A DNA stretch of 64,000 nucleotides from Herbaspirillum hiltneri N3. Its GTDB lineage: Bacteria; Pseudomonadota; Gammaproteobacteria; Burkholderiales; Burkholderiaceae_D. The position numbers were made by a program, and so were the translations under genes. Each line of letters opens with the position of its first letter. Positions within the stretch are counted from its first letter, which is position 1. Below, piece by piece: positions 1 to 8,938 of the stretch. The stretch is from NCBI RefSeq assembly GCF_001267925.1, contig NZ_CP011409.1, positions 4,402,001 through 4,466,000 on the forward strand, written 5' to 3'. The notes below the pieces were generated by a model. The model was not told where the DNA came from. It searched no databases and saw only the letters and a program-made list of their open reading frames with translations.

Positions 1-426
1 ATTGCCGCCGAGTTCGTACAGGACAACCATTCCCGCTCCGCCCGTAACGTGTTGCGCGGCCTGCACTACCAGATCCGCCATGCACAAGGCAAACTCGTGC
101 GCGTAACGGCTGGCGAAGTGCTGGACGTCGCCGTCGACATCCGCAGGGCGTCACCCACATTCGGCCGCTGGGTCGCCACGGTGCTATCGGCCGAGAATAA
201 ACGCCAGCTTTGGGTCCCGCCCGGCTTTGCCCACGGCTTCGTGGTGCGCAGCGACTACGCTGAGTTCCTTTACAAGACCACTGACTATTGGATGCCGGAG
301 CATGAGCGCAGCATCCTCTGGAATGACCCCGCCATCGGCATCGACTGGCAAATCGCAGGTGAGCCCGTGCTGTCGGCCAAGGATGTGCAAGGCAAGCTGT
401 TGGCCGACGCCGAGGTGTTCGCATGA
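1..426 (+). CDS. rfbC: dTDP-4-dehydrorhamnose 3,5-epimerase, 5' end cut by window
   Basis: The reading frame is open from base 1, so the N-terminal 45-50 residues of a roughly 185-residue enzyme lie outside the window. The cupin motif LRGLHYQ carries the catalytic His, followed by GKLVRVTAGEVLDVAVDIR and the PPGFAHGF segment typical of RmlC. The enzyme epimerises C3 and C5 of dTDP-4-keto-6-deoxyglucose in the cytosol, the third step of dTDP-L-rhamnose synthesis. Its stop codon overlaps the start of rfbD, so the two are probably translationally coupled. The family assignment is secure. Confidence 0.93.
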   Translation: MAAEFVQDNHSRSARNVLRGLHYQIRHAQGKLVRVTAGEVLDVAVDIRRASPTFGRWVATVLSAENKRQLWVPPGFAHGFVVRSDYAEFLYKTTDYWMPEHERSILWNDPAIGIDWQIAGEPVLSAKDVQGKLLADAEVFA

Positions 427-1358
427 AGATCTTGTTGACCGGCGAAAGCGGCCAGATCGGCAACGAGCTGGCGCTGAGCCTGCGAGGCAAGGCGGAAATC
501 ATTTCGCTCTCGCGCGCCCGGATGAACCTGGCCGACCTGGATCAGGTGCGCGATGCGATCCGCGCCGCCCGCCCCGACCTGATCATCAACCCGGCCGCCT
601 ATACCGCCGTGGTCAAGGCTGAAAGCGAGCCCGAGCTGGCCACGCGCATCAACGGCGAAGCGCCCGGCATCATCGCCGAAGAGGCGCAACGGCTCGGCGC
701 CCCGCTAGTGCATTACTCGACCGACTACGTCTTCGATGGCACGAAAGATACACCCTACGACGAGGATGACAAGACCCATCCGATCAACGTCTACGGCCAG
801 AGCAAATGCGCCGGCGAAGAAGCCATCGCGCGCAATTGCGAGGCCTACTGGATCTTGCGCACCAGCTGGGTCTACAGCGTCGGCGGCGGCAACTTCCTCA
901 AAACCGTGATCCGTCTTGCGCAGGAACAGGAGAAATTCACCATCGTCGGCGATCAGTTCGGTGCGCCGACCTGGTCCAAGACCATCAGCGACGTGACCGT
1001 CCGCCTGGTGCTCAATGGCGGCGCAGAGATTTCTCGCGATCGCGTGCGCGACACCAGCGGCATCTATCATCTGACCGCCGCCGGCGAAACCTCATGGCAC
1101 GGCTACGCCTCGTTCATCGTCGATCAGTTGCAGGCGTTGAACGTACCGGTCAAGGTCGGCGGCAGCGCCGTCATTACACCGGTGCCGTCCAGCACTTATC
1201 CGGTGCCGCCGCATCGTCCCAAGAGCTCGCGTCTGTCTGGTGCAAAGCTGACGTCTGCTTTCGGCGTGACGATGCCATCATGGCAGACTGACGTCGCCGC
1301 GTGCCTGAAGGATATCGTGCGTGAATACGGCCTGGCCGAGGGACGCAAGCTGGCGTGA
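423..1358 (+). CDS. rfbD: dTDP-4-dehydrorhamnose reductase
   Basis: A 311-residue short-chain dehydrogenase that makes dTDP-L-rhamnose from the epimerised 4-keto sugar using NAD(P)H. The N-terminal Rossmann motif TGESGQIGNEL, the STDYVFDG segment and the catalytic YGQSK (YxxxK) are all present, and the length is normal for RmlD. The ATG lies inside the last codons of rfbC. Both are the tail of a rightward rhamnose operon that ends at the palindromic terminator just downstream. Confidence 0.95.
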   Translation: MKILLTGESGQIGNELALSLRGKAEIISLSRARMNLADLDQVRDAIRAARPDLIINPAAYTAVVKAESEPELATRINGEAPGIIAEEAQRLGAPLVHYSTDYVFDGTKDTPYDEDDKTHPINVYGQSKCAGEEAIARNCEAYWILRTSWVYSVGGGNFLKTVIRLAQEQEKFTIVGDQFGAPTWSKTISDVTVRLVLNGGAEISRDRVRDTSGIYHLTAAGETSWHGYASFIVDQLQALNVPVKVGGSAVITPVPSSTYPVPPHRPKSSRLSGAKLTSAFGVTMPSWQTDVAACLKDIVREYGLAEGRKLA

Positions 1359-1369
1359 GAATGCAGGAA

Positions 1370-1401
1370 TTTTCTTCTGGTGCGATCGCACCGGAAGAAA
1401 A
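1370..1401. terminator. bidirectional rho-independent terminator
   Basis: A 32-base near-perfect palindrome with core GGTGCGATCGCACC, flanked by TTTTCTTC on one side and GAAGAAAA on the other. It can form a GC-rich stem with a U-tract on either strand. It sits between the convergent rfbD and the gene ending at 1410, as expected for a shared terminator. Confidence 0.85.
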
Positions 1402-1409
1402 GAAGTGCC

Positions 1410-3071
1410 TCAGTTGCTCGGCACGTACAGCGTCTGGTCGCCGCGGGTGATCAGGTTCAACTGGCCCATGTATTGTTCGAAATTGTCACCGCCGCAAATC
1501 GAGCGCAAGTAGCGCAGCAGCAGGTAGCTGCCGAGCCGCTCGGCACAGAATGCCCAGGCGCGCGACTGATAACCTTCGCGTTTGACGTCATAGCGTTGTA
1601 CGCAAGTCCACGCCACCGCCTCGATGTCGGCGATGCTCTTGAGCCAGAAGCCGGCCGGGAACACGCCCAGCTCGACGCCGCCCATGAAGAACACCTGCTC
1701 GTCGAAAAACAATTCCACTTCGTTGCTGTGCAAAACACCCAGTTCCACTGCCGCCGCGGCAAAGCGCAGCAGGTCTTCGACGTGATGCGCACGCGCGTAA
1801 TGCTTTAGGTAGCCGGCGCTTTGGCCATCAGCGAGGAATCCGCAGGTCTTGCCCACCAGCAGATCGCCGGCGCCAGGGTCGAGCATGCTGTCGAAGGTCT
1901 GTCGTTCCAGCTCCTTGTCCGACACCACATCCATCATCCAGTTGTCTTCCGCCGGCACACCGCTGATACGCTCGCGCGAAATGAATTTGCGGTACATGCA
2001 CACCCCGATGCGCTTGACATTGGGGTGATGCTCGAGGATGTAGTTGCGCAGCGCGAAGTTGCCGACCATGCCGCCGACGATAGGATGGTAAGGCACCCAT
2101 TTCGGCGCCAGCTCGCGCAGGTTCATGCGGCCCGGCGCCTGCGATTCGCCGAGGTAGATCGGCGTGACGAAATCAGGGAAACGGATCGGCAGTTCGACGT
2201 GGGTGATGCAGCCGTAGACCAGTTCGGCGTCCCGTGCCGGGACGGCGGCATGGGACGGGGCCGGAGCCGGCGTTTGCGCCGGCGTCGGCATTGTTCCAGC
2301 GTATTGCAGGATGCTGTTCCGGAGTTCCAGGAAGCTGTCGATCAACGCGATGTCGCCGGTGGCGAGATAGTCGCGTTTCATCGCGTCGAGCCGCGGCAGC
2401 TTGTCGCGGTAAGCCAGCGAAGCAAGATCGGACAGCGGCCGCGCCGCGTGGTCGAACACCGCGACGCGCAACTGCCGGTCCAGCGCCAGCACCAGCGAGG
2501 CCACGCGTTCGGTCAGCCGGACTTTCATCGCGACAGGCGGCGTATCGTCCGTCATGGCATTGAGCCCGACGCCGAGCGGACCGTCGCCGGACTCGGCCAG
2601 TGCAAAGACTTGTTCGCACAGGTCGAACCAGGTTTTCCAGAACACCGGTTTGGCCAGCACATTGCCGGTATGCGCGGTGGCGTGGGAGTCGGTGACGAAC
2701 TCGCGCAGATCGAGCGACAGACCAACGGCGTACAGGTAATCCTGCGCCAGCTGGCGGAAGCCGGGATGACGGAACTCGGCTTCTTCGAACACGTTCAGGA
2801 AGCATGTCGCATCGCGCTGATTCGGCACGAACAGATAGGCGTCGTTGCCGGGATGGCGCTCGACGAACTGCACCACGTCGGCGGCGCCGATGCCGCTCTG
2901 CTGGGCAAACCCGGCTGGAAAGAATCCGTACAGCGCCTCTTCATCGACCGCCTCATTCATGAAGTAAGCGCGGATCGCCGCATAGTCGCCCCAGTCCTTT
3001 CGGTCGCCTTCCTGCAAGGGCAGGAAGCCGGCTTCGGGACTACGGGATATCTGATAGAGATGGATGTTCAT
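1410..3071 (-). CDS. large protein of unknown function in glycan locus
   Basis: A 553-residue soluble protein. I recognise no well-characterised family. A roughly 255-residue N-terminal half and a C-terminal half are joined by a Pro/Ala-rich linker (PTPAQTPAPAPSHAAVP). The C-terminal half contains WVPYHPIVGGMVGNFALRNY and VGVCMYRKFIS-like segments, loosely reminiscent of DUF4422-type glycan proteins, but I cannot confirm this. It is the last gene of a leftward operon behind the C-methyltransferase gene, so a role in making or transferring the modified sugar is an inference from position only. Confidence 0.6.
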   Translation of the reverse strand: MNIHLYQISRSPEAGFLPLQEGDRKDWGDYAAIRAYFMNEAVDEEALYGFFPAGFAQQSGIGAADVVQFVERHPGNDAYLFVPNQRDATCFLNVFEEAEFRHPGFRQLAQDYLYAVGLSLDLREFVTDSHATAHTGNVLAKPVFWKTWFDLCEQVFALAESGDGPLGVGLNAMTDDTPPVAMKVRLTERVASLVLALDRQLRVAVFDHAARPLSDLASLAYRDKLPRLDAMKRDYLATGDIALIDSFLELRNSILQYAGTMPTPAQTPAPAPSHAAVPARDAELVYGCITHVELPIRFPDFVTPIYLGESQAPGRMNLRELAPKWVPYHPIVGGMVGNFALRNYILEHHPNVKRIGVCMYRKFISRERISGVPAEDNWMMDVVSDKELERQTFDSMLDPGAGDLLVGKTCGFLADGQSAGYLKHYARAHHVEDLLRFAAAAVELGVLHSNEVELFFDEQVFFMGGVELGVFPAGFWLKSIADIEAVAWTCVQRYDVKREGYQSRAWAFCAERLGSYLLLRYLRSICGGDNFEQYMGQLNLITRGDQTLYVPSN

Positions 3072-3100
3072 GACGCGTGCCGTATTGTGTTTTCAGGTGC

Positions 3101-4324
3101 TTACCAGACTTGCAGTTCCGGCACGGCGATCACGAACTGTCCGCCCCAGCTGCGAATCTCGGCCAGCTGCGCCTCGACTTCGGATCTGAGGTTCCACGGC
3201 AGGATCAGCACGTAATCCGGACGCGCCGCCAGCAGCGCAGCCGGCGTTACGATGGGCACGTGGCTTCCCGGCATGTACTTGTCCTGCTTGGAACCGGCGG
3301 CGTCGGCCACCAGCGGCAACAGGTCGGCATGCACGCCGGAATAGTTCAGCAAGGTATTGCCCTTGGCGGCGGCGCCGTAGGCCAGCACCTTCTTGCCGGC
3401 GCGTTTCTGTTCCAGCAGGAATTGCAGCAGTGCCAGCTTGATGGCTTCGGCCCGGGCCTGGAATCCATGATAGGTTCCGATGGCTTCCAGTCCGAATTCC
3501 TTCTCCTGGCGCTGCACGCGTTCCAGCGCCGCGCCGGGTTGATGCGCCGCGTTCAGGTGGCAGGCATACACGCGCAGGCTGCCGCCGTGCGTCGGGATCT
3601 GGTCCACGTCATACACGCGCAGACCCAGCGTGCGCATCATGCGGTCGACGCTGCCCAGCGCCAGGTAGGAAAAATGCTCGTGATAAATCGTGTCGAACTG
3701 GCTCTGCTCAATGAGGTTCAGCAGATGCGGAAACTCGATCGTGATGGTGCCTTCGTCCTTCAGCAATACCGCCATGCCGCCGAGGAAATCGTTGATGTCC
3801 GGGACATGCGCCAGCACGTTGTTGGCGGCGATCAGATCGGCCTTGCCCTCGCGCGCGACGATGTCCTGCGCCAGCTTGACGCCGAAGAATTCCTCCACGA
3901 TCGGAATCCCCTTGGCGCGCGCCGCATCGGCGGTGCTGGTGGTGGGCTCGACACCTAGGCAGGGAATGCCGCGCTGCTGCACATACTGCAACAGATAACC
4001 GTCGTTGGCGGCCAGTTCCACCACCTTGGAATCCTTGCCGAGTCCGAGACGGCCCACGATCATGTCGACGTAGTCGGCGGCATGCCGGAGCCAGGTCGTC
4101 GAAGTCGACGAAAAATACGCATAGTCGGATTCAAACAGCTGGTCGTAATGCGCGTAGTCCTGCGTCTGCACCAGCCAGCACGAGCGGCACACCATCACGC
4201 GCAGCGGATAATGCGTCTCCGGGCGCAGCAAGTCTTCCTGGCGCAGGTAGGCGTTGGACGGCGGCGAAAAACCGAGGTCGATGAAGGTATCGTGCAGTTC
4301 GGTCTGGCAGTGACGGCATTTCAT
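3101..4324 (-). CDS. NDP-hexose C-methyltransferase (TylCIII-like)
   Basis: A 407-residue SAM-dependent methyltransferase. The N-terminal zinc-binding module (CRHCQTEL near residue 3 and CRSCWLVQ near 47) and the SAM motif VVELAANDGYLLQYV match sugar C-methyltransferases with Methyltransf_13/14 domains. The C-terminal domain contains YGAAAKGNTLLNY, characteristic of the family. Such enzymes methylate C3 of a 4-keto nucleotide sugar. The start overlaps the stop of the upstream epimerase gene. Together with the cytidylyltransferase it suggests a branched CDP-deoxysugar, an inference from context. Confidence 0.85.
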   Translation of the reverse strand: MKCRHCQTELHDTFIDLGFSPPSNAYLRQEDLLRPETHYPLRVMVCRSCWLVQTQDYAHYDQLFESDYAYFSSTSTTWLRHAADYVDMIVGRLGLGKDSKVVELAANDGYLLQYVQQRGIPCLGVEPTTSTADAARAKGIPIVEEFFGVKLAQDIVAREGKADLIAANNVLAHVPDINDFLGGMAVLLKDEGTITIEFPHLLNLIEQSQFDTIYHEHFSYLALGSVDRMMRTLGLRVYDVDQIPTHGGSLRVYACHLNAAHQPGAALERVQRQEKEFGLEAIGTYHGFQARAEAIKLALLQFLLEQKRAGKKVLAYGAAAKGNTLLNYSGVHADLLPLVADAAGSKQDKYMPGSHVPIVTPAALLAARPDYVLILPWNLRSEVEAQLAEIRSWGGQFVIAVPELQVW

Positions 4325-4872
4325 AAAGTTATCCCGGAAAAATCGGCGCTCAGCAATGGATGCTGCAGATCGCGTTCGGACAGGTTTTGCGGCGGCAACG
4401 GCCAGGCGATGGCGATGCGCGGATCATCGAAGCGCAGCGCGCCTTCGGCGGCAGGCGTATAGGGAGCGGTATGCAGGTAAAGCATCTGCACCTCATCGGT
4501 CAGCGCCTGGAAACCGTGGGCGCAGCCCTCCGGAATCAGCAGGGCGCGGTCGTCTCCCGCTTCGAGTTCAAACCCTCGCCAGGCCAGGAAAGTCGGCGAG
4601 CCGCGGCGCAGGTCAACGACCACGTCGAATATCTTGCCGGTCAGACAGCGGATGATTTTCTTCTCGGCATGCGGCGCGTGCTGGAAATGCATGCCGCGCA
4701 CGCTGCCGCGCTGTACCGTATGGGAATGGTTGATCTGGCGGATGACGGCGCCTTGCAGCGCGTCGGCCAGATCGGCATCGCAGAACCAGCGGGCAAAACC
4801 GCCACGCTCGTCGCGGCGGCGATCGGTTTCGACCACCAGCACGCCGGCGATATCAGAGGCAATCGTCTTCAT
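4321..4872 (-). CDS. RmlC-family nucleotide-sugar epimerase
   Basis: A 183-residue cupin of the dTDP-4-dehydrorhamnose 3,5-epimerase family: RGMHFQHAPHAEKKIIRC with the catalytic His, GKIFDVVVDLRRGSP and IPEGCAHGFQ. It is distinct from the rfbC gene at the window start. It lies between the C-methyltransferase and cytidylyltransferase genes with almost no spacing. It therefore probably epimerises the CDP-linked sugar rather than the rhamnose precursor; the substrate is inferred. Confidence 0.85.
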   Translation of the reverse strand: MKTIASDIAGVLVVETDRRRDERGGFARWFCDADLADALQGAVIRQINHSHTVQRGSVRGMHFQHAPHAEKKIIRCLTGKIFDVVVDLRRGSPTFLAWRGFELEAGDDRALLIPEGCAHGFQALTDEVQMLYLHTAPYTPAAEGALRFDDPRIAIAWPLPPQNLSERDLQHPLLSADFSGITL

Positions 4873-4882
4873 GCGAACGGAC

Positions 4883-5659
4883 TCACGCCCACTTTTTCCA
4901 TTGCGCCGCGTCGCTGTCCCACAGCTGATTGAGCTGGATCTTGTCGCGCAAGGTGTCCATGCACTTCCAGAATCCGTGATGCTGCCAGTTCAGCAGCATG
5001 CCGTCGCGGGCAATGTTTTCCAGCGGTGCGCGCTCGAAGATGGTGGCTTCGCCGTCTTGCAGGTAGTCGAACACGCCGGCGCGGCACACCATGAAGCCGC
5101 CATTGATCCAGCCCAGGTCGCCGGGCGGTTTTTCGCGAAAGTCGTTGATGTAGCCTTTTTCATCGGTGTTGACCATGCCGAAACGCGCTTCCGGCTGCAC
5201 AGTGGTCATCGTGACCAGCGCCTTGTGGCTGTCGTGATGAGCGACCAGCGCCTTGATGTCGACGTCGGCCACGCCGTCGCCGTAGGTCAGCATGAAATCT
5301 TCATCACCCAGGTAATCGCGCGCCGCCAGCAAGCGGCCGCCGGTTTGGGTGTGCAGGCCGGTCTCGAGCAGCGTGATCTTCCACGGCTCGGACTTGTTGC
5401 GATGCACCTCGACCTTGTTGTCGACCAGGTCGATCGTGACGTCGCCCTGATGCAGGAAATAGTTGGCGAAGTATTCCTTGATCAGGAAGCCCTTGTAGCC
5501 GAGCAGGATCACGAATTCGTTGAAACCGAAGTGCGAATAGCTCTTCATGATGTGCCACAGGATGGGCTTGCCGCCGATTTCCACCATCGGCTTCGGACGC
5601 ACATCGGTTTCTTCGCCGAGACGTGTGCCCAGGCCACCCGCAAGAATGACGACTTTCAA
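4883..5659 (-). CDS. rfbF: glucose-1-phosphate cytidylyltransferase
   Basis: Nucleotidyltransferase making CDP-glucose from CTP and glucose-1-phosphate. VVILAGGLGTRLGEET and RPKPMVEIGGKPILWHIMK are the classic signature, and YGDGVADVD and WINGGFMV follow. I chose a TTG start at 5659, because the family begins MKAVILAGG and a GGGAG ribosome site lies six bases upstream. An upstream in-frame GTG (5686) would add nine residues. It heads a leftward operon. No CDP-glucose 4,6-dehydratase gene is in the window, although the pathway needs one. Confidence 0.92.
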   Translation of the reverse strand: MKVVILAGGLGTRLGEETDVRPKPMVEIGGKPILWHIMKSYSHFGFNEFVILLGYKGFLIKEYFANYFLHQGDVTIDLVDNKVEVHRNKSEPWKITLLETGLHTQTGGRLLAARDYLGDEDFMLTYGDGVADVDIKALVAHHDSHKALVTMTTVQPEARFGMVNTDEKGYINDFREKPPGDLGWINGGFMVCRAGVFDYLQDGEATIFERAPLENIARDGMLLNWQHHGFWKCMDTLRDKIQLNQLWDSDAAQWKKWA

Positions 5660-5968
5660 TTTCCGCTCCCTCAACTGAATCGGCACTATCGGCGACGGTA
5701 CGCCGCTCGCGCAATTTGACGCCGAAATTACCTTTGAATATGCATTTTCTGGTGGCTATGTTACCTGTTTTGCCATGGCGACATCCCAAGGACTGCGCGG
5801 TTTATCGACGCCAATTTGGCTTTTTAGGAATTCACCTGAGCCATCAATAAGCCGATTTAGGCCTTTTTTTGCTGTGATCTTTGAATTTAAGGCAAAAAAT
5901 ACGCTGATATACTCGATCGGAACCGCCAGCCACGCTTCGCGAGCACCTACCGAGAATACGATTGCCAC
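5660..5968. promoter_or_regulatory. divergent promoter region
   Basis: About 300 bases between the divergently read rfbF and the glycosyltransferase at 5969. It is AT-richer than its neighbours. A TATACT near 5911, preceded by TTGAAT with long spacing, could serve the rightward gene; this promoter call is weak. No convincing ORF lies here. Confidence 0.35.
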
Positions 5969-7915
5969 ATGAGACACGACTTGTTTGCCCGGCTGCATTC
6001 CCCCTATTACATCTATAGCCCGGCGTTTCCGGCAAACTCCGGCGGCGGCAAAGCGTTGCATTACCTTTGCCACGCGCTCAATCTCGCCGGCGAAGAGGCT
6101 TATGTTACCGATGCCAGCCTGAACAGCCTGCATGCCCCACGGTTGACACAGGACATCATTAACGAACACATCAAAAACGGTCGCAATCCGATCGTGATCT
6201 ATCCGGAAGTCATCAGCGGCAATCCGCTGAGCGCCCCCAATGTCGTTCGTTATCTGCTCAATACGCCGGGCGCCCTGAGCAAAGAAGCACTGAACTGGGG
6301 TACCGGCGACCTGATCTATGCGCACCGGGAAGAACTGATCCCGGACGCCATGAGCGCCGGCGTGTTATCGACGCCTTTGGTCAATGACGCCGTATTTCAC
6401 GACGAACCAAGCGACAAGCCGCGCCATGGCGCGCTGGTATGGTTCAATCGCCACCTCAGCAAAGGCGGCGCGGTTGATCCGGTCACACAACATGCCACCG
6501 AGGTCTCGCTACGAGTGCCGCAACGCTCGCCCGAACAGCTGGCGTCGCTGTTTCGCCAGGCTGAACTGATGTACACCTACGAGCCTTCGACCGCTTGTTA
6601 CGAAGCCATCTTGTGCGGCTGTCCGGTGGTCTACCTGCCCAATCCCACCTCACTGAGCAAACCGATGTTCGGGCTTGGGTACCTGAACGGCGCAGGCTCG
6701 GCCTGGGGCAACTCCACCGAACAGATCGCCCATGCCAAAGCGACCGTCGGACAGGCGCCGGCCATTTATCAGCGACTGACCGAAAATTTCTGGACGCAAC
6801 TGGATGCGTTTGTCGACGCGACGCAAAAGCACTTCAATCCGGTAACGGCGGCGACAGTACCTGCGCCTGCTCCTGCACGTAAAGCACTGCCGGCGCGCCG
6901 CAAGAAGCGCCTGCTTGTCTACTCGGTCGAATCGACCTGGAGCCCTTGTCCACAGATTCGCCTGATTCGACCCTTTGCGCATTTGCAAGACGATTGGGAA
7001 CTGGTCTGGGGCATCCGCGACGGCAAGCTGCAGACCGACGCCATTGCAGAAGCCGACCTGATACTCCTGCATCGCTTTACACCGGGGCTATTGCCGATTG
7101 AATCGCTGCAAGCCATTTTTGCGTTGGGCAAACCGGTCATTTACGAATCCGATGATTTGCTTAACGACATTCCGCATGACCACCCCGAAGCCGCTGCCGG
7201 CGCCAGTTGGAAAGCCGGCATCGAATACACGGTAAAGCACGCTAAAGCGGTGGTGGTGTCGACACAGTTCCTGGCCGAGAAATACAGACCGCTTAATCCG
7301 AACGTGCATATCCTGCCGAACTTCATCGACTACGACATGTTTTACCGGCCGGTGCCGCAGCGGCGTGACGGCAACATCACCATCGGCCTGCTGGGTTCGT
7401 CGATACAACCGTCCAACTTTGCATTGGTGGACAAGGCGCTGCGCACGCTGGTGGAACAGTACGGCGCGCGCTTGCACATCTACTTCGTCGGCTGGGAGTG
7501 CCCCAAAGGCTGGGAAAATCACCCGCAAACGACCTTCCTGTCCTTCGTCCACGAGTACGTCAACTATGCCGCCCAGCTCAAGGAGTGGAACTGGGATATT
7601 GCACTGATTCCGCTGGCCTCCGACGAATACAACCAGTGCAAGAGCTATATCAAGTGGCTGGACTATTCCGCAGCGGGTATCGCGTCCATCTTCAGCGACG
7701 TTTCGGTCTACAACCAGGTGGTGACGCACGATCATACCGGCCTGCTGATGCCGAATTCGGATCAGGCTTGGCTGGAGGCCATCACCTTGCTGATTGAATC
7801 GCCGGAAAAGCGCCATGCGTTGGCGCAGGCCGGGCAAGCTGCGGTAAAAGCGGACTATGACTTACGCGAAAAATCAGCCTTGTATGATCAGGTCTACGAC
7901 CTGCTGTGTTCTTGA
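5969..7915 (+). CDS. two-domain glycosyltransferase
   Basis: A 648-residue cytosolic protein. Residues 1-290 resemble a GT-B glycosyltransferase half (SPAFPANSGGGKALHYLC, later YEPSTACYEAILCGCPVVY, the donor-site region). An Ala/Pro linker with a basic patch (about 292-312) follows. A second GT4-like domain then has VYSVESTWSPCPQIRLIRP, VIYESDDLLNDIP and the SYIKWLDYSAAGIASIFSDV segment. Two consecutive transferases in one chain would add two sugars or act on one linkage jointly. The family call is good; substrates are unknown. Confidence 0.8.
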   Translation: MRHDLFARLHSPYYIYSPAFPANSGGGKALHYLCHALNLAGEEAYVTDASLNSLHAPRLTQDIINEHIKNGRNPIVIYPEVISGNPLSAPNVVRYLLNTPGALSKEALNWGTGDLIYAHREELIPDAMSAGVLSTPLVNDAVFHDEPSDKPRHGALVWFNRHLSKGGAVDPVTQHATEVSLRVPQRSPEQLASLFRQAELMYTYEPSTACYEAILCGCPVVYLPNPTSLSKPMFGLGYLNGAGSAWGNSTEQIAHAKATVGQAPAIYQRLTENFWTQLDAFVDATQKHFNPVTAATVPAPAPARKALPARRKKRLLVYSVESTWSPCPQIRLIRPFAHLQDDWELVWGIRDGKLQTDAIAEADLILLHRFTPGLLPIESLQAIFALGKPVIYESDDLLNDIPHDHPEAAAGASWKAGIEYTVKHAKAVVVSTQFLAEKYRPLNPNVHILPNFIDYDMFYRPVPQRRDGNITIGLLGSSIQPSNFALVDKALRTLVEQYGARLHIYFVGWECPKGWENHPQTTFLSFVHEYVNYAAQLKEWNWDIALIPLASDEYNQCKSYIKWLDYSAAGIASIFSDVSVYNQVVTHDHTGLLMPNSDQAWLEAITLLIESPEKRHALAQAGQAAVKADYDLREKSALYDQVYDLLCS

Positions 7916-7954
7916 GGCTTGTCACCACCACTAACCACTAGCGCGTTGAATGCA

Positions 7955-7976
7955 GCATCCGGCAAATACCGAATGC
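7955..7976. terminator. possible terminator hairpin
   Basis: GCATCCGG and CCGAATGC form an eight-base imperfect stem around a six-base loop between the convergent genes ending at 7915 and 7984. There is no clear U-tract, so the call is tentative. Confidence 0.4.
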
Positions 7977-7983
7977 CGCCCCA

Positions 7984-8823
7984 TCATTTCACCTGAAACA
8001 CATCCTGAACGCGCTGCTGCGATGGAAAATTCTCGGTGATGAACCCGCGATGCAGCGACTTAGATTGCGTAAACGGGTATTCACGCTCAACAAAGGACGC
8101 CTCGCTGGCATTTTCGTAGCGGCCGCTGACGGAAATACGCATGCGATCATCTCCCTTGCGTGAACTGCGATGGACGGTAAAGTTGGACATCAGGCAGACC
8201 CCGCCTTTACGGACGCGCACCGGTTCGAAATCACCTTCGGAAAAATGCTTTTCGTCGACCCGAAAAATGTTTTCTTCCTGAACCCCGCTCGCCAGCCCCT
8301 TCAGATGACTTCCCGGCACAACCTCCATGGTAAAAAGATTGGCGTCGATATCCATGAAGGGAATCCAGGTGGTGACGGTATCGAGGCTACCCTGTACCGA
8401 AGTCCAATCCTGATGCACATCAAAGCCCTGATAGCCGCCGGGGATCACAAGTTGCCTGGACATCAGGTGCAGTACCGGCGTGGTCTGGAACAACGGCGTC
8501 GTGACACCCAGATCTTCGACCGCGCTGCGCAAGCGCTCTTCCGTCATCAGACGATAGACCCCGTACAGCTTGGAGCACATGCGCAAAGTCGCCAGATATA
8601 GCTGGACATCCGCGCCCAATAGCGTCGCCATGTTCTTGTGCAGGGCATCGAGCGTGGCGCCCGGCTCTACCGCCAGATTACGACGCTCCAGCTGCTGAAC
8701 GAAAGACAGATTGAAGTGACGCAGCGTCTCGTCAAGGAGCGCCACGTCGAAAATATCTTCTGCTTCCAAATAACCGTTTTCTTTATAAAAACGGATTTGA
8801 TCCCGATCAAGAATCTTGCCCAT
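7984..8823 (-). CDS. PhyH-family Fe(II)/2-oxoglutarate dioxygenase
   Basis: A 279-residue phytanoyl-CoA dioxygenase-like protein. DVHQDW gives the HxD iron ligands and VHRSSRKGDDRMRIS gives the distal His and the Arg that would hold 2-oxoglutarate. Fold and length fit the family. In a glycan locus it could hydroxylate a sugar or an acyl substituent; the substrate is unknown. It is read leftward, divergent from the acyltransferase gene at 8939. A second PhyH gene lies at 11315. Confidence 0.82.
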   Translation of the reverse strand: MGKILDRDQIRFYKENGYLEAEDIFDVALLDETLRHFNLSFVQQLERRNLAVEPGATLDALHKNMATLLGADVQLYLATLRMCSKLYGVYRLMTEERLRSAVEDLGVTTPLFQTTPVLHLMSRQLVIPGGYQGFDVHQDWTSVQGSLDTVTTWIPFMDIDANLFTMEVVPGSHLKGLASGVQEENIFRVDEKHFSEGDFEPVRVRKGGVCLMSNFTVHRSSRKGDDRMRISVSGRYENASEASFVEREYPFTQSKSLHRGFITENFPSQQRVQDVFQVK

Positions 8824-8938
8824 AAGCTAAATTTCCTTTGCCAATACCCGAATGAGAGCCTGTTTTTCGTGCAATATATACCTTATGCCCTATTTGTGAT
8901 TCTGGTCTAATTCATATTGAGAAACTCTGGAGACTACA

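Noticed and set aside
1821..3215. Long plus-strand frame (464 codons) and others opposite the glycan genes
   Set aside because: Mirror frames of GC-rich coding DNA; the composition is Arg/His/Gln-rich with no domain, and the opposite strand has recognisable genes with overlaps and ribosome sites.
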